Part shown: positions 37,876-49,527 of the stretch, one piece after another | Numbering within the stretch: position 1 is the stretch's first letter | How the letters are laid out: every line of letters begins with the position of its first letter | Source of the DNA: Marinomonas spartinae | Lineage (GTDB): Bacteria > Pseudomonadota > Gammaproteobacteria > Pseudomonadales > Marinomonadaceae | NCBI RefSeq assembly: GCF_900089775.1 | Contig: NZ_FLOB01000016.1 | Span: 1 to 64,000 of the forward strand | Reading direction: 5' to 3' | Length of the DNA stretch: 64,000 nt | Made by a program: the position numbers and the translations under genes | Notes under the pieces: model-generated | What the model was told of the DNA's origin: nothing | Seen by the model: the letters and a program-made list of their open reading frames with translations, nothing else | Database searches by the model: none

Positions 37876-40698
37876 ATGGATACTATCACCATACGCGGAG
37901 CACGCACCCACAATCTTAAAAATGTGGACCTAGACATTCCTAGAGACAAACTCGTGGTGATCACTGGCCTATCTGGCTCAGGAAAATCTTCCCTCGCTTT
38001 TGATACCTTGTATGCAGAAGGTCAGCGTCGCTATGTAGAATCACTGTCAACTTACGCTAGACAGTTTCTATCCATGATGGAAAAACCGGATATTGATCAT
38101 ATCGAAGGCCTTTCCCCAGCCATATCCATTGAACAGAAATCAACGTCTCATAACCCGCGTTCTACCGTTGGTACAATCACAGAAATCTATGATTACCTTC
38201 GGTTGCTATTTGCTCGGGCAGGCCAGCCACGCTGTCCTGATCATGGAGAGCCATTAGAGGCGCAAACCATATCACAAATGGTCGATAAGATAATCTCTCT
38301 TCCTGAGGAAACTAAAATGATGTTGCTTGCGCCGATTGTCAAAGATCGCAAAGGCGAGCACCTTCATGTTCTTAACGATTTGTTATCTAAAGGTTTTATC
38401 CGCGCTCGCATCGACGGAATCGTCGTCGATTTAGACGATGCCCCTACTTTAGAAAAAAATAAGAAACATACTATAGAAGTTGTCATTGATCGTTTTAAAG
38501 TTCGTAAAGATTTACAACTTCGCCTTGCTGAGTCATTCGAGACCTGTCTTTCCTTGTCCGATGGTATTGCCAAAGTCATTAATATGGATGATGAAAAAGA
38601 CATTCATATTTTTTCCAGTAAGTTTGCCTGTCCAGTCTGTGGCTACAGCCTTACGGAGCTCGAACCACGTCTGTTTTCGTTCAATAACCCTAATGGCGCT
38701 TGTCAAACGTGTGATGGACTGGGGACACATCAAGTCTTTGATCCTGACCGCATTATTCAAGATGAAACACTGACCCTTGCGGAGGGTGCTATTCGTGGCT
38801 GGGGACGTCGCAGTATTTTTTATTACCAACAGCTAAGTGCCTTAGCAAAACACTACGGCTTTGATATCGACGCCAAGTTCAAAGACATCCCCAAACAATA
38901 TCAGGATAAAATTCTCAACGGATCGGGCAAAGACAAAATCGATTTTGTCTACATCAATGAACGTGGTGACAAAATGATTCGTTCTCATGCCTTTGAAGGG
39001 GTGTTGCCCAATCTACAACGTCGCTATCATGAAACCGAGTCTGACAGCGTTCGTGAAGACTTATCCCAGTATATTACGACACAGCCATGCCCTGATTGCC
39101 ATGGTTCACGCCTCAATCGCTCAGCGCGCAATGTGTTTATCAATGAAGAAACGCTCCCTGAGATTGTAAAATTCCCGATTGCAGAATGCCTAACCTACTT
39201 TGAAAACCTCACCTTAACAGGTGCTCGGGGAGAGATCGCCTCGAAGATTCTTAAAGAAATTCGCGACCGTCTGACGTTTCTTGTCAACGTTGGCCTTGAG
39301 TACCTGACATTAGATCGTAAAGCCGACTCATTATCAGGCGGGGAAGCGCAACGAATTCGACTCGCGAGCCAAATTGGCGCCGGATTAGTGGGTGTTATGT
39401 ATATCCTTGATGAGCCTTCTATTGGCTTGCATCAGCGTGATAACGAGCGGCTTATCTCCACATTGACGCGATTACGGGATCTCGGCAACACGGTCATCGT
39501 TGTGGAACACGATGAAGATGCGATTCGTGTCGCGGACTTTGTAGTCGATATTGGTCCTGGCGCTGGGGTTCATGGCGGAGAAATCATCGTCAGCGGTACA
39601 CCACAAGACATTATGAATTGCCCTCAGTCTGTCACTGGACAGTTCTTAAATGGGCAACGCAAGATCGACATACCAGCCAAACGCCACGAAGCAGTCAACA
39701 ATCAAGTACTAAAATTAATTGGGGCAACAGGCAATAACTTAAACAAAGTCGACTTAACCATTCCATTCGGTGTGATGACTTGTATTACAGGAGTCTCTGG
39801 GTCAGGTAAGTCTACCTTGATCAACGGTACGCTATTTCCATTAGCCGCTACCGCATTAAATGGCGCGACAACCCTCAAAGCAGCCCCCCATGAAAAAATT
39901 GAAGGATTAGAGTTATTCGATAAATGTGTCGACATTGACCAAAGCCCCATTGGTCGTACGCCTCGCTCAAATCCAGCAACCTATACCGGTATTTTTACAC
40001 CCATGCGTGAATTGTTTGCCGCCACGCAAGAAGCTCGCTCTCGCGGTTACAAACCTGGCCGCTTTAGCTTTAACGTAAAAGGCGGACGCTGTGAAGCCTG
40101 CCAAGGCGATGGTGTGATCAAAGTAGAAATGCATTTTTTACCCGATGTCTATGTCCCCTGTGATGTCTGTAAAGGCAAACGCTATAATCGTGAAACCCTT
40201 GAAATACACTACAAAGGGAAGAACATTCACGAATGCCTAGAAATGACTATTGAGGATGCTCGAGACTTCTTCGATCCAGTCCCTGCGATTGCAAGAAAAT
40301 TACAGACGTTGATTGATGTGGGGCTTGGCTATATTCGCCTAGGACAAGCCGCTACGACACTCTCTGGAGGGGAAGCACAGCGCGTGAAGCTTGCCAAAGA
40401 GCTGTCTAAACGGGATACCGGAAAAACCCTCTATATTCTGGACGAGCCAACCACTGGTTTGCATTTTGCAGACATCGAGCAACTATTGAAAGTGTTACAT
40501 CGTCTACGAGATCACGGCAATACCGTTGTCGTTATTGAGCACAATCTTGATGTCATCAAAACGGCGGACTGGATTGTCGATCTTGGCCCTGAAGGCGGCA
40601 GTGGCGGCGGTTACATCATTGCAGAAGGGACGCCAGAGGACATTGCTCACAATGAGACATCCCATACCGGGCGCTTCTTAAAACCCATGCTGAAATAA
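37876..40698 (+). CDS. uvrA: UvrABC excinuclease subunit A
   Basis: Damage-sensing ATPase of nucleotide excision repair, 940 residues as in E. coli. Two ABC ATPase modules are present: Walker [10 protein letters not shown] (near residue 31) and GVSGSGKST (near 638), with signatures [10 protein letters not shown] (near 487) and [10 protein letters not shown] (near 830). Zinc modules are CPVCGYS...CQTC (near 253-280) and CEACQGDG...CDVC (near 738-765). GGAG stands before the ATG. It is SOS-regulated through the upstream LexA box and closed by a terminator. Confidence 0.98.
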   Translation: MDTITIRGARTHNLKNVDLDIPRDKLVVITGLSGSGKSSLAFDTLYAEGQRRYVESLSTYARQFLSMMEKPDIDHIEGLSPAISIEQKSTSHNPRSTVGTITEIYDYLRLLFARAGQPRCPDHGEPLEAQTISQMVDKIISLPEETKMMLLAPIVKDRKGEHLHVLNDLLSKGFIRARIDGIVVDLDDAPTLEKNKKHTIEVVIDRFKVRKDLQLRLAESFETCLSLSDGIAKVINMDDEKDIHIFSSKFACPVCGYSLTELEPRLFSFNNPNGACQTCDGLGTHQVFDPDRIIQDETLTLAEGAIRGWGRRSIFYYQQLSALAKHYGFDIDAKFKDIPKQYQDKILNGSGKDKIDFVYINERGDKMIRSHAFEGVLPNLQRRYHETESDSVREDLSQYITTQPCPDCHGSRLNRSARNVFINEETLPEIVKFPIAECLTYFENLTLTGARGEIASKILKEIRDRLTFLVNVGLEYLTLDRKADSLSGGEAQRIRLASQIGAGLVGVMYILDEPSIGLHQRDNERLISTLTRLRDLGNTVIVVEHDEDAIRVADFVVDIGPGAGVHGGEIIVSGTPQDIMNCPQSVTGQFLNGQRKIDIPAKRHEAVNNQVLKLIGATGNNLNKVDLTIPFGVMTCITGVSGSGKSTLINGTLFPLAATALNGATTLKAAPHEKIEGLELFDKCVDIDQSPIGRTPRSNPATYTGIFTPMRELFAATQEARSRGYKPGRFSFNVKGGRCEACQGDGVIKVEMHFLPDVYVPCDVCKGKRYNRETLEIHYKGKNIHECLEMTIEDARDFFDPVPAIARKLQTLIDVGLGYIRLGQAATTLSGGEAQRVKLAKELSKRDTGKTLYILDEPTTGLHFADIEQLLKVLHRLRDHGNTVVVIEHNLDVIKTADWIVDLGPEGGSGGGYIIAEGTPEDIAHNETSHTGRFLKPMLK

Positions 40699-40716
40699 AT
40701 AGGCTGGGTAATTAAC

Positions 40717-40749
40717 AAAAGTCCAAGACACGCGCTTGGACTTTTTTTA
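40717..40749 (+). terminator. Terminator after uvrA
   Basis: AAAAGTCCAAG-ACACGCG-CTTGGACTTTT followed by more T residues; an 11-bp stem. Confidence 0.9.
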
Positions 40750-40788
40750 TATCTAAAATACAGCCTACTTCATTGGTAAATATCAGAT

Positions 40789-40821
40789 AAAAAAAACCGG
40801 ACACAAGGTCCGGTTTTTTTA
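40789..40821 (-). terminator. Terminator of the alpha operon (after rplQ)
   Basis: AAAAAACCGGAC-ACAAG-GTCCGGTTTTTT hairpin with T run on the minus strand, 14 bases after the rplQ stop codon. Confidence 0.92.
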
Positions 40822-40834
40822 TTACAAACTGATA

Positions 40835-41212
40835 TTACTCAGCGGCTTCAGCAACTGGTCGATCAACCAATTCAACATAAGCCATAGGCGCATTGTCACC
40901 TGCACGGAAGCCACATTTCAAAATGCGAACATAACCGCCAGGACGAGCTTGGTAACGAGGACCAAGTTCAGAGAACAATTTACCTACTGCGTCTTTGCTA
41001 CGAGTACGAGCAAAGGCAAGGCGACGATTCGCTACGGAATCTTCTTTCGCCAATGTGATCAAAGGCTCAGCAACGCGACGAAGTTCTTTGGCTTTCGGCA
41101 ACGTAGTTTTAATAACTTCGTGCTCGAATAAAGAAGCAGCCATATTTTTGAACATCGCTTTACGATGAGAGCTAGTACGGTTTAAGTGACGTCCACTCTT
41201 ACGATGACGCAT
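40835..41212 (-). CDS. rplQ: 50S ribosomal protein L17
   Basis: Large-subunit protein near the polypeptide exit tunnel, 125 residues. The N terminus [20 protein letters not shown] is invariant in the family; the tail [17 protein letters not shown] is also typical. Last gene of rpsM-rpsK-rpsD-rpoA-rplQ, 42 bases after rpoA. Confidence 0.98.
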   Translation of the reverse strand: MRHRKSGRHLNRTSSHRKAMFKNMAASLFEHEVIKTTLPKAKELRRVAEPLITLAKEDSVANRRLAFARTRSKDAVGKLFSELGPRYQARPGGYVRILKCGFRAGDNAPMAYVELVDRPVAEAAE

Positions 41213-41254
41213 TTTACATTCCTTACCAAACTACGGTGGTCAGGGAACAATGAC

Positions 41255-42259
41255 CTAGCGAGCTAGAACTTTGCTATCGTCTTTTAAGCTAGCTGGTGGC
41301 CAGTTTTCTAGACGCATTCCCAAAGACAAACCACGCTGTGCTAAAACATCTTTGATTTCAGTTAACGACTTCTTACCCAAGTTTGGCGTCTTAAGAAGCT
41401 CAACCTCAGTACGTTGAATCAAATCACCGATGTAATAAATGTTCTCTGCTTTTAAACAGTTAGCACTGCGAACGGTCAACTCAAGATCATCAACCGGGCG
41501 TAGCAAAATTGGATCAATCTCATCCTCTTCTTCCACAACAGGTGCTTCGCTTTCGCTTTCAAGAGCGACGAAGACAGCAATCTGTTGCTGAAGAATGGTC
41601 GCAGCACGACGAATGGCTTCTTCAGGGTCAATCGTACCATTAGATTCGATATCTAATACTAACTTATCTAAGTCGGTACGTTGCTCTACACGAGCACTAT
41701 CAACGCTGTAGGCCACACGGCGAACAGGACTGAACGAAGCATCCAGCTGCAAACGGCCGATAGGACGAGTCTCATCGTCGCTTGCAATACGGGCATCAGC
41801 AGGCTCATAACCACGACCACGTGCTACTTTGATCTGCATATTAAGTACTGCAGTGTCATCCAAGTTAGCAATAACGTGATCAGGGTTAGCGATCTCTGCA
41901 TCAGCAACCAACTGGATATCTCCAGCCGTTACGACACCAGGACCTGTTTTACTTAAAGTAAGAGTTGCTTCATCTTGCCCGTGTAGAGCGATCGCAACTC
42001 CTTTCAGGTTAAGAAGAATTTCTATGACATCTTCTTTAACCCCTTCGATTGCGCTGTATTCATGCAATACGCCGTCGATTTCAACTTCAACAATTGCACA
42101 ACCAGGCATTGAAGACAAAAGGATGCGGCGCAACGCGTTACCTAAAGTATGACCAAAACCACGTTCAAGTGGTTGAAGCGTTACTTTAGCGCGCGTTTTG
42201 CCTAATTCCTGAACTTCAATGTTGCGTGGGGTTAACAATTCGCTCACTGAACGCTGCAT
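41255..42259 (-). CDS. rpoA: RNA polymerase alpha subunit
   Basis: Scaffold for RNA polymerase assembly, 334 residues. The N-terminal dimerisation domain contains [23 protein letters not shown] (residues 30-55 region) and the C-terminal domain (about 250-320) has [16 protein letters not shown] and [14 protein letters not shown], which contact UP elements and activators. Slightly longer than the 329 of E. coli, with an acidic interdomain linker. Between rpsD and rplQ in the alpha operon. Confidence 0.98.
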   Translation of the reverse strand: MQRSVSELLTPRNIEVQELGKTRAKVTLQPLERGFGHTLGNALRRILLSSMPGCAIVEVEIDGVLHEYSAIEGVKEDVIEILLNLKGVAIALHGQDEATLTLSKTGPGVVTAGDIQLVADAEIANPDHVIANLDDTAVLNMQIKVARGRGYEPADARIASDDETRPIGRLQLDASFSPVRRVAYSVDSARVEQRTDLDKLVLDIESNGTIDPEEAIRRAATILQQQIAVFVALESESEAPVVEEEDEIDPILLRPVDDLELTVRSANCLKAENIYYIGDLIQRTEVELLKTPNLGKKSLTEIKDVLAQRGLSLGMRLENWPPASLKDDSKVLAR

Positions 42260-42292
42260 AGATCCACCTATTTCTTAATCCCAATCACCGAC

Positions 42293-42913
42293 TTACTTAG
42301 AGTAAAGTTCGACGATTAGGTTCTCATTAATTTCAGCTGATAAATCGGCACGCTCTGGAGCAGCTTTGTAAGTTGCTTCCAGTTTAGTGGTATCCACTTC
42401 GATCCAGTGGATCGGTGCACGATTTTTAGATAGCTCTAATGCGCTTTGAACACGCAATTGTTTTTTCGCTTTTTCACGGATAGACACAACGTCACCAGCT
42501 TTAACTTGGTAAGACGGAATGTTAACCGATGCGCCATTAACTAGAATACCTTTATGGCCAACTAGTTGACGGGCTTCCGCACGAGTAGAACCAAAACCTG
42601 CGCGGTATACAACGTTATCTAAACGTGATTCCAAAAGTTGCAGAAGGTTTTCACCTGTTGCACCTTTAAGACGAGCGGCAGATTTGTAGTAGTTACGGAA
42701 TTGTTTTTCAAGAATGCCGTACATACGACGAACTTTTTGTTTCTCACGTAATTGCAAGCCGTAGTCAGAAAGGCGTCCACGACGTGCACCATGTACACCA
42801 GGAACGGTTTCTGCTTTACATTTAGACTCAAGAGCGCGTGAACCGCTCTTCAATTGCAAGTCGGTACCTTCACGACGAGACAACTTACAAGTTGGACCTA
42901 TATAACGAGCCAT
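42293..42913 (-). CDS. rpsD: 30S ribosomal protein S4
   Basis: Primary 16S-rRNA-binding protein that starts 30S assembly and, in E. coli, represses its own alpha operon. 206 residues; [16 protein letters not shown] at the N terminus and an S4 RNA-binding domain ([21 protein letters not shown] region, 97-160). In this operon its mRNA target would be the leader upstream of rpsM; a structured spacer is present at 43767-43844. Confidence 0.98.
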   Translation of the reverse strand: MARYIGPTCKLSRREGTDLQLKSGSRALESKCKAETVPGVHGARRGRLSDYGLQLREKQKVRRMYGILEKQFRNYYKSAARLKGATGENLLQLLESRLDNVVYRAGFGSTRAEARQLVGHKGILVNGASVNIPSYQVKAGDVVSIREKAKKQLRVQSALELSKNRAPIHWIEVDTTKLEATYKAAPERADLSAEINENLIVELYSK

Positions 42914-42929
42914 GTATCTGTCTCCTCAA

Positions 42930-43322
42930 TTAAACGCGACGTTTCTTAGGTGGACGGCAACCATTGTGCGGGATTGGCGTCACATCTGTGATGTTATTGA
43001 TACGCAAGCCCAATGCATTCAATGCACGAACTGCGGACTCACGACCAGGACCTGGGCCCTTGATCATGACGTCAACGTTTTTAAGGCCGAATTCTTGTGC
43101 GACAGTACCGGCACGCTCCGCAGCAACCTGCGCTGCGAAAGGAGTACTTTTACGAGATCCGCGAAAACCAGAACCACCGGCAGTAGCCCAAGACAATGCA
43201 TTGCCTTGGCGGTCGGTGATAGTCACGATCGTGTTGTTAAATGACGCGTGTACATGAGCAACACCATCAACAACCGTCTTTTTGACTTTTTTCTTGGTAT
43301 TGCGCGTAGCTGGCTTAGCCAT
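42930..43322 (-). CDS. rpsK: 30S ribosomal protein S11
   Basis: Platform protein of the 30S subunit, 130 residues. Signatures: [22 protein letters not shown] and the C-terminal [18 protein letters not shown]. It lies 16 bases before rpsD and 66 bases after rpsM. Confidence 0.98.
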
Positions 43323-43388
43323 ATTGCACTTTTCCTATTTAATGCTCAGCTCTAACAAACTTAGTGGCTAGAGCGAAACGCGTTTATA

Positions 43389-43745
43389 TTACTTACGAAT
43401 AGGCTTACGAGGGCCTTTTCGTGTGCGAGCGTTCGTTTTGGTACGTTGACCACGAACAGGTAGGCTGCGGCGGTGACGAATACCACGGTTACAGCCAAGA
43501 TCCATCAGACGTTTAATAGACATGCTGACTTCACGGCGTAGATCACCTTCTACAGTATACTTAGCAACTTCACCACGAAGTTCATCAAGTGTTTCATCAC
43601 TTAAAGAACTGATTTTGGCAGTTTCAGCAACACCTGACGCGGCGCAAATTGCACGCGAACGAGTGCGACCAATTCCGAAGATGTAAGTCAGAGAAATGAC
43701 CGCATGTTTATTGTCAGGAATATTGACACCGGCTATACGGGCCAT
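43389..43745 (-). CDS. rpsM: 30S ribosomal protein S13
   Basis: Head protein contacting the P-site tRNA and the 50S subunit, 118 residues. [26 protein letters not shown] at the start, [16 protein letters not shown] and a basic tail [13 protein letters not shown]. First gene of the alpha operon block, 125 bases after rpmJ, with a structured leader between them. Confidence 0.98.
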   Translation of the reverse strand: MARIAGVNIPDNKHAVISLTYIFGIGRTRSRAICAASGVAETAKISSLSDETLDELRGEVAKYTVEGDLRREVSMSIKRLMDLGCNRGIRHRRSLPVRGQRTKTNARTRKGPRKPIRK

Positions 43746-43766
43746 TCAATTTACTCCGTTGTTATG

Positions 43767-43844
43767 GATGATTTCTAAATCATCGCTTTGCTTTCATGAG
43801 GGCGGCTGATTATGCCTATGTTTAGGCGAAAAATCAACCACCCT
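43767..43844 (-). promoter_or_regulatory. Structured leader between rpmJ and rpsM
   Basis: Two stem-loops: GATGATTT-CT-AAATCATC (43767-43784), and a longer one pairing AGGGCGGCTGATT (43799-43811) with AATCAACCACCCT (43832-43844), enclosing an inner GCCTA/TAGGC stem. No T run follows, so it is not a terminator. By analogy with E. coli, where S4 binds a folded leader just upstream of rpsM, this is a candidate S4 autoregulation site; that role is inferred. Confidence 0.5.
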
Positions 43845-43870
43845 TTTCCCATCATAGAGCGAATTCGCTG

Positions 43871-43984
43871 TTAACCTTGACGCTGTTTATGGCGAGGCTC
43901 AGAGCAAATCACTCGAACTGAACCGTTACGACGAACGATTTTGCAGTTACGACAGATTTTCTTTACAGATGCACGTACTTTCAT
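43871..43984 (-). CDS. rpmJ: 50S ribosomal protein L36
   Basis: Smallest ribosomal protein, 37 residues: [14 protein letters not shown], then [22 protein letters not shown]. The zinc ligands Cys11, Cys14, Cys27 and His33 (C+ form) are kept. It lies 18 bases after secY, as in the spc operon of E. coli. Confidence 0.97.
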   Translation of the reverse strand: MKVRASVKKICRNCKIVRRNGSVRVICSEPRHKQRQG

Positions 43985-44002
43985 GTTCAACTCCAACCTA
44001 TG

Positions 44003-45334
44003 CTAACGCATTAGGCCATTTGGACCATAACCAGTCAGATTAGATTTCTTCATTAACGACTCGTACTGATGACTCATTAAATGACTTTGTACTTGCGACA
44101 TAAAGTCCATTACTACTACCACGATAATCAATAACGATGTACCGCCAAAGTAGAAAGGAACATTCCACGCAACAACAAAGAACTGAGGCATCAAAGACAC
44201 CAGTGTGATGTATAACGCACCAAACAGTGTCAAACGAGTCATTACACCATCAATATATCGAGCTGTATGATCGCCTGGACGAATACCCGGCAAAAAAGCA
44301 CCGGATTTTTTTAAGTTATCTGCCACATCTTTAGGGTTGAACACCAGTGCTGTATAAAAGAAGCAAAAGAAAACAATTGCTATCGCAAACAACAGCACAT
44401 ATAGAGGTTGTCCAGGAGCTAGAGCCAGAGAGATATTTTGCAACCATTCCATGCCCTTACCTTGACCAAACCATTGGCCGATCGAAGCAGGAAATAGAAG
44501 GATACTTGAAGCGAAAATAGGTGGGATAACACCCGCCATATTCACCTTAAGCGGCAAATGACTCTTCTGTGCGGCAAACACCTTGTTACCTTGCTGGCGT
44601 TTCGCATAATTCACTGTAATACGGCGCTGACCACGTTCAATAAAGACCACAAACGCAATGGTTGCCACAGCAATTACACCAATAAACAACAAAGCAAGAA
44701 TATTAATATCGCCTTGACGAGCCGATTCAAACGAGCGACCTAAAGCAGCAGGAATACCAGCCACGATACCAGAGAAAATGATAATAGAAATACCATTACC
44801 AATGCCCTTTTCAGTTACTTGCTCACCCAGCCACATCAAGAACACGGTTCCAGCAACCAACGAAACGACAGCAACGCCGTAGAATTGTAGGCCACCATGG
44901 AAAGCGATTCCTTGACTGGCTAGACCAACCGCCATTGAGGCAGATTGGATAAGCGCTAACAGTACCGTACCATAACGGGTATATTGGGTAATCTTACGAC
45001 GCCCCGCCTCACCCTCTTTTTTCAACTGCTCTAGCTGCGGACTCACAACCGTTAATAACTGCATAATAATAGAGGCAGAAATATAGGGCAGTATTCCGAG
45101 AGCGAAAATACTCATTCGCTGGAGCGCGCCCCCTGAGAATACGTTAAATAAACTCAGAATTGTGCCTTCATTTTGGTTAAATAGGGCAGACAATCTATCA
45201 GGGTTAATCCCTGGAACAGGAATGTGAGCACCAATTCGATATACAATAATTGCCAACAATACAAAACGGATGCGAGCCCAAAGCTCGCTTAGTCCATTTT
45301 GCATACCGGCTGGTAGTGAGCCACGCTTTGCCAT
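44003..45334 (-). CDS. secY: Preprotein translocase subunit SecY
   Basis: Channel subunit of the SecYEG translocon, 443 residues with ten membrane segments. Signatures include the plug region [10 protein letters not shown], the motif [14 protein letters not shown] and the C-terminal [23 protein letters not shown]. The start immediately follows the rplO stop codon with no gap. Located between rplO and rpmJ in the spc operon. Confidence 0.98.
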   Translation of the reverse strand: MAKRGSLPAGMQNGLSELWARIRFVLLAIIVYRIGAHIPVPGINPDRLSALFNQNEGTILSLFNVFSGGALQRMSIFALGILPYISASIIMQLLTVVSPQLEQLKKEGEAGRRKITQYTRYGTVLLALIQSASMAVGLASQGIAFHGGLQFYGVAVVSLVAGTVFLMWLGEQVTEKGIGNGISIIIFSGIVAGIPAALGRSFESARQGDINILALLFIGVIAVATIAFVVFIERGQRRITVNYAKRQQGNKVFAAQKSHLPLKVNMAGVIPPIFASSILLFPASIGQWFGQGKGMEWLQNISLALAPGQPLYVLLFAIAIVFFCFFYTALVFNPKDVADNLKKSGAFLPGIRPGDHTARYIDGVMTRLTLFGALYITLVSLMPQFFVVAWNVPFYFGGTSLLIIVVVVMDFMSQVQSHLMSHQYESLMKKSNLTGYGPNGLMR

Positions 45335-45769
45335 TTATTCCTCGACTTTTCCGCCAGCTGCTTCAATAGCGGCACGAGCACCTTTAGTCACTTTAAGACC
45401 ACGAATGGTAACTGCTTTGTCGATTGAGCCTGACAAAATTACACGCGCTGTCTTAATTTGATGACCAATGATGTCGGCGCTTTTAAGAGCAGCCAAATCT
45501 ACAACTTCAGCATTTACAGCAGCAAGCTCGTTTAAACGAACCTCAGCAACATACTTAGCCTGACGTGAGGTAAAACCAAATTTTGGCAGACGACGCTGCA
45601 ATGGCATTTGACCGCCTTCAAAACCAGGTTTCACTGAGCCACCAGAACGAGACTTAAGACCTTTATGGCCACGTCCGCCGGTTTTGCCCAAGCCGCTACC
45701 AATACCGCGACCGACACGTTTAGGAGCATGCTTGCTACCTTCGCCAGGACGAAGTGTATTTAAAAACAT
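45335..45769 (-). CDS. rplO: 50S ribosomal protein L15
   Basis: 23S-rRNA-binding late-assembly protein, 144 residues. The Gly/Lys/Arg-rich N-terminal half ([20 protein letters not shown]) and the C-terminal [21 protein letters not shown] are characteristic. Adjacent to secY with no intergenic base. Confidence 0.98.
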   Translation of the reverse strand: MFLNTLRPGEGSKHAPKRVGRGIGSGLGKTGGRGHKGLKSRSGGSVKPGFEGGQMPLQRRLPKFGFTSRQAKYVAEVRLNELAAVNAEVVDLAALKSADIIGHQIKTARVILSGSIDKAVTIRGLKVTKGARAAIEAAGGKVEE

Positions 45770-45770
45770 G

Positions 45771-45956
45771 TTATTCTCCTACAACTTTAACCATGTAATA
45801 AACTTTATTAACCATACCACGTACTGCTGGAGTATCTTCCAGCTCACGAGTTTGGCCAACTTTACGCAAACCCAAGCCTTTAATTGTTTCACGGTGTTTT
45901 GGAAGACGACCGATCGGGCTACGGGTTAGTTGAACTGTGATGGTTTTATTCGCCAT
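45771..45956 (-). CDS. rpmD: 50S ribosomal protein L30
   Basis: Short 61-residue large-subunit protein of the ferredoxin-like L30 fold; [25 protein letters not shown] is the family block, followed by [17 protein letters not shown]. One base separates it from rplO. Confidence 0.97.
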   Translation of the reverse strand: MANKTITVQLTRSPIGRLPKHRETIKGLGLRKVGQTRELEDTPAVRGMVNKVYYMVKVVGE

Positions 45957-45962
45957 GACACA

Positions 45963-46463
45963 TTACCCCAAAATTTGATCGACTGACTTACCGCGTTTTG
46001 CCGCGATTTGCTCAGGTGCTTTCATGTCTTGCAAACCTTTAATCGTAGCACGAACCACGTTTACAGGGTTTGTAGAGCCGTAACATTTCGCCAATACGTT
46101 GTGAACACCTGCAATTTCAAGAACTGCACGCATTGCACCACCGGCGATGATACCAGTACCTTGAGAGGCTGGTTGCATGTAAATTTTAGAAGCGCCATGC
46201 ACAGCTTTAACAGGATACTGAAGAGTATCGCCATCTAGCTTAACAGAAACCATATTGCGACGAGCTTGTTCCATCGCTTTTTGGATTGCTTGAGGCACTT
46301 CGCGCGCTTTACCGCGACCGAAGCCAACCTTACCATTTCCATCACCAACGACTGTTAGAGCTGTGAAAGAGAAGATACGACCACCCTTTACAACTTTAGC
46401 AACGCGGTTTACCTGTACTAGCTTCTCTTGGAGGTCGCTAGTTTGTTGTTCATTAACTGCCAT
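45963..46463 (-). CDS. rpsE: 30S ribosomal protein S5
   Basis: 30S body protein involved in decoding fidelity and mRNA unwinding, 166 residues. An N-terminal dsRBD-like domain ([38 protein letters not shown]) and a C-terminal domain ([27 protein letters not shown]). Between rplR and rpmD. Confidence 0.98.
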   Translation of the reverse strand: MAVNEQQTSDLQEKLVQVNRVAKVVKGGRIFSFTALTVVGDGNGKVGFGRGKAREVPQAIQKAMEQARRNMVSVKLDGDTLQYPVKAVHGASKIYMQPASQGTGIIAGGAMRAVLEIAGVHNVLAKCYGSTNPVNVVRATIKGLQDMKAPEQIAAKRGKSVDQILG

Positions 46464-46473
46464 TTGCTACCCC

Positions 46474-46824
46474 TTAGAACTCTAGACCGGCTTCACGTGC
46501 GGCATCAGCTAGCGCTTGAACACGTCCGTGGTATTTGAAGCCAGCACGGTCAAAAGCGACCGTAGTGACACCTGCTTCTTTAGCGCGAGCAGCAACCAAA
46601 GCACCGACTTGTTTAGCCGCTTCTTTGTTACCAGTCGCTGTAGCACGTAGAGATTCTTCTAGTGTAGAAGCGCTCGCTAGCACTTTACTACCACAAGGAG
46701 AAATAACTTGAGCATACATATGGCGTGGTGTGCGATGTACAGTAAGACGATTCGCACCTAGTTCACGAATATGTAGGCGCGCACGACGTGCACGACGAAT
46801 TCGAGATTGTTTCTTAGTGTTCAT
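46474..46824 (-). CDS. rplR: 50S ribosomal protein L18
   Basis: 5S-rRNA-binding protein of the central protuberance, 116 residues; [30 protein letters not shown] and the C-terminal [26 protein letters not shown] pattern. Between rplF and rpsE. Confidence 0.98.
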   Translation of the reverse strand: MNTKKQSRIRRARRARLHIRELGANRLTVHRTPRHMYAQVISPCGSKVLASASTLEESLRATATGNKEAAKQVGALVAARAKEAGVTTVAFDRAGFKYHGRVQALADAAREAGLEF

Positions 46825-46834
46825 GAATGCTTAC

Positions 46835-47368
46835 CTACTTCTTCTTAGCTTCTTTACGACGAATGATCTCGTCAGAATAGCGAACACCTTTGCCTTTGTA
46901 TGGCTCTGGTGGACGGAAACCGCGAACTTCTGCAGCAACTTGACCAACGGCTTGTTTATCAATGCCTTTGATCACAACTTCTGTTTGAGAAGCACATTCA
47001 GCTGTAATACCTTCAGGTAGTTCGTAATCAACTGGGTGAGAAAAGCCCAATGATAGGTTAAGTACTTTGCCTTTAAGCGCAGCACGGTAACCAACACCTT
47101 GAAGAATCAAACGTTTCTCGAAACCTTGACTAACACCAATAACCATGTTGTTAATCAACGCACGAGTAGTACCAGCTAAGGCACGGCTTTGTTTCGCACC
47201 ATCGCGAGCAGCGAAGGTGATAACATTTTCTTCTTTAGTCACTTGAACGCTTGTGTGAACATCTAGCTCTAAAGAACCTTTGCTGCCTTTAACAACAACA
47301 TTTTGTCCTTTAAGAGTAAAATCTACACCACTAGGAAGCGTCACGGGACTATTAGCAACTCGAGACAT
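46835..47368 (-). CDS. rplF: 50S ribosomal protein L6
   Basis: Large-subunit protein at the factor-binding site, 177 residues with two similar domains; [17 protein letters not shown] at the start and the C-terminal signature [14 protein letters not shown] with a basic tail. Between rpsH and rplR. Confidence 0.98.
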   Translation of the reverse strand: MSRVANSPVTLPSGVDFTLKGQNVVVKGSKGSLELDVHTSVQVTKEENVITFAARDGAKQSRALAGTTRALINNMVIGVSQGFEKRLILQGVGYRAALKGKVLNLSLGFSHPVDYELPEGITAECASQTEVVIKGIDKQAVGQVAAEVRGFRPPEPYKGKGVRYSDEIIRRKEAKKK

Positions 47369-47376
47369 ACTAACTC

Positions 47377-47769
47377 CTAGAATACAGTGCAGATTACTTC
47401 GCCACCGATGCCAGCTGCACGAGCTGCACGGTCAGTCATCACACCTTTAGAGGTAGAGATGATAGCAACGCCAAGGCCAGCTTCTACTTTAGGTAGATCT
47501 GCAGTGCCTTTGTATTGACGCAAGCTTGGGCGAGATGCGCGTTTAATTTCTTCGATAACCGGCTTACCTTCGAAGTATTTCAATTCGATAGTAAGAGTCG
47601 GTTTTACTGCTTCGTCTACGGAATAGTTACCAACGTAACCTTCTTCACGTAGTACGGAAGCAATTGACACCTTCATGTTTGATGAAGGCATGCTCACAGT
47701 GGTCTTCGCAGCCATCTGTGCATTACGAATACGTGTAAACATATCCGCAAGGGTATCTTGCATACTCAT
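47377..47769 (-). CDS. rpsH: 30S ribosomal protein S8
   Basis: 16S-rRNA-binding protein and, in E. coli, the translational repressor of the spc operon, 130 residues. [18 protein letters not shown] at the start and the C-terminal [21 protein letters not shown]. It is preceded by an unusually long (129-base), highly structured spacer after rpsN. Confidence 0.98.
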   Translation of the reverse strand: MSMQDTLADMFTRIRNAQMAAKTTVSMPSSNMKVSIASVLREEGYVGNYSVDEAVKPTLTIELKYFEGKPVIEEIKRASRPSLRQYKGTADLPKVEAGLGVAIISTSKGVMTDRAARAAGIGGEVICTVF

Positions 47770-47800
47770 TTAAGAGCTCCTAATTGAAAAACCATTGTGC

Positions 47801-47899
47801 AGCAAATAGAGCTCGCGCATAGTACACAGCAGCGAGCAGAATGTCCAGTAATTAGACACTCCAGTCACTGCTATGTATTATGATCGCGCTCTACTTGCT
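47801..47899 (-). repeat. Long imperfect inverted repeat in the rpsN-rpsH spacer
   Basis: Arms of 35 bases (47801-47835 and 47865-47899) match inversely at 28 of 35 positions by eye, several mismatches being G-U compatible. The 29-base apex contains TGTC...GACA, another small stem. The right arm starts at the rpsN stop codon, so most of the spacer would fold into one rod-like RNA. No T run follows, so it is not a simple terminator. A regulatory, processing or selfish palindromic element are options. Confidence 0.7.
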
Positions 47900-48204
47900 T
47901 ACCAACTAGCTTTCTTCAAGCCTGGTACGTCACCGCGCATCGCTGCTTCACGCAACTTGATACGAGACAAACCGAAACGACGGTAAACACCGTGTGGACG
48001 GCCAGTCACTTGGCAACGATTACGTTGGCGAGAAGAAGATGAATCGCGAGGAAGCGCTTGCAATTTAAGCGTTGCTTCCCACTTTTCATCGTCCGATGCA
48101 TTAACGTCGCTAATGATCGCTTTTAGAGCAGCACGCTTTTCAGCGTACTTAGCTACTAATTTGGTGCGTTTTGCTTCGCGCTGAATCATTGATATTTTAG
48201 CCAT
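47899..48204 (-). CDS. rpsN: 30S ribosomal protein S14 (zinc-independent form)
   Basis: 30S head protein, 101 residues, the long C-minus type without CXXC pairs. [17 protein letters not shown] at the start and the C-terminal [21 protein letters not shown] block. Between rplE and rpsH in the spc operon. Confidence 0.98.
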   Translation of the reverse strand: MAKISMIQREAKRTKLVAKYAEKRAALKAIISDVNASDDEKWEATLKLQALPRDSSSSRQRNRCQVTGRPHGVYRRFGLSRIKLREAAMRGDVPGLKKASW

Positions 48205-48216
48205 GATTCCTACCTC

Positions 48217-48756
48217 TTATTTCTTGAAAGGGAAACTAAAGGCGGCTAGCAAAGCACGACCTTCTTCGTCGGTACGAGCAGTCGTTGTAATGGTAATATC
48301 CATACCACGTACACGATCTACTTTATCGTATTCGATTTCAGGGAAGATGATCTGCTCTTTCACACCCATGCTGTAGTTACCACGACCGTCGAAAGACTTA
48401 GGATTAAGTCCACGGAAGTCACGAATACGTGGAATAGCAACATCAACCAAACGGTCGAAGAAATCCCACATACGTTCACCACGTAGCGTCACTTTACAAC
48501 CGATCGGATAACCGTCACGGATTTTAAAGCCAGCTACTGATTTACGCGCCTTAGTCACTACAACTTTTTGGCCGCTCAGTGCTTCTAGATCATTTACCGC
48601 ATGCTCAAGCAATTTCTTGTCTGCGATAGCTTCACCAACACCCATGTTCAATGTGATTTTAGTGATTTTAGGCACTTCCATCACGTTTTTGTAAGCAAAC
48701 TCTTCAGTAAGTTTTGCTACAACTTGATCTTTATATACTTGCTTAAGTCTCGCCAT
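48217..48756 (-). CDS. rplE: 50S ribosomal protein L5
   Basis: 5S-rRNA-binding protein contacting S13 and P-site tRNA, 179 residues; [43 protein letters not shown], and [17 protein letters not shown]. Between rplX and rpsN. Confidence 0.98.
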   Translation of the reverse strand: MARLKQVYKDQVVAKLTEEFAYKNVMEVPKITKITLNMGVGEAIADKKLLEHAVNDLEALSGQKVVVTKARKSVAGFKIRDGYPIGCKVTLRGERMWDFFDRLVDVAIPRIRDFRGLNPKSFDGRGNYSMGVKEQIIFPEIEYDKVDRVRGMDITITTTARTDEEGRALLAAFSFPFKK

Positions 48757-48773
48757 GGCTATAATTCTCGCTC

Positions 48774-49091
48774 TTAGGCGTCGATCGCTTCACTGTTTGA
48801 TTTAAAGATACGTACTTTCGTACCGTCTTCATTCAATTTAAAGCCGACGCGATCCGCTTTGTCAGTAGCCTTGTTATAAATAGCTACATTAGAAACCTGA
48901 ATAGGTGCTTCTTTTTCAACGATGCCGCCAGTTGATCCCTTCATAGGGTTTGGCTTTTCGTGTTTCTTGATCATATTGACACCAGAAACAAGAACTCGGC
49001 TCTCGTCTACTACTTTAACAACTTTGCCGCGTTTGCCTTTATCTTTACCTGCAATCACAACAACTTCGTCGTTACGTTTGATCTTACGCAT
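48774..49091 (-). CDS. rplX: 50S ribosomal protein L24
   Basis: Assembly-initiating large-subunit protein, 105 residues with a KOW motif ([20 protein letters not shown]). Start at 49091 (MRKIKRN), supported by GGGAGGGGA 4 bases upstream; an in-frame upstream ATG would overlap rplN and has no homology. Follows rplN. Confidence 0.97.
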   Translation of the reverse strand: MRKIKRNDEVVVIAGKDKGKRGKVVKVVDESRVLVSGVNMIKKHEKPNPMKGSTGGIVEKEAPIQVSNVAIYNKATDKADRVGFKLNEDGTKVRIFKSNSEAIDA

Positions 49092-49107
49092 AAATGTCCC
49101 CTCCCTC

Positions 49108-49476
49108 TTACAGCACTTCAGGTGCAAGAGAAACAATTTTCATGAACTGCTCTGTACGCAATTCACGTGTTACAGGGCCAAAGATACGAGTACCAATAGG
49201 CTGCCCTGAAGCATTCAGTAGAACCGCAGAGTTTACATCAAAGCGGATTACAGAGCCATCAGAACGACGAACACCTTTCTTAGTTCTAACGACAACAGCG
49301 TTTAGAACCTGCCCTTTCTTAACACGACCGCGAGGGATCGCTTCTTTCACTGTGACCTTAATAATGTCACCGATAGCAGCATAACGACGATGTGAGCCAC
49401 CCAGTACTTTGATACACTGAACACGCTTTGCGCCGCTGTTATCTGCTACATCAAGCATCGATTCTGTTTGAATCAT
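49108..49476 (-). CDS. rplN: 50S ribosomal protein L14
   Basis: Intersubunit bridge protein, 122 residues; [22 protein letters not shown] and the C-terminal [23 protein letters not shown] are invariant features. First gene of the spc-type block after rpsQ; no separate promoter or terminator was evident in the 51-base gap. Confidence 0.98.
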   Translation of the reverse strand: MIQTESMLDVADNSGAKRVQCIKVLGGSHRRYAAIGDIIKVTVKEAIPRGRVKKGQVLNAVVVRTKKGVRRSDGSVIRFDVNSAVLLNASGQPIGTRIFGPVTRELRTEQFMKIVSLAPEVL

Positions 49477-49527
49477 TACTGCTCTCCAATCAAATTAGAT
49501 AACAAGTCTCACGAAGGAAGGAGCAGC

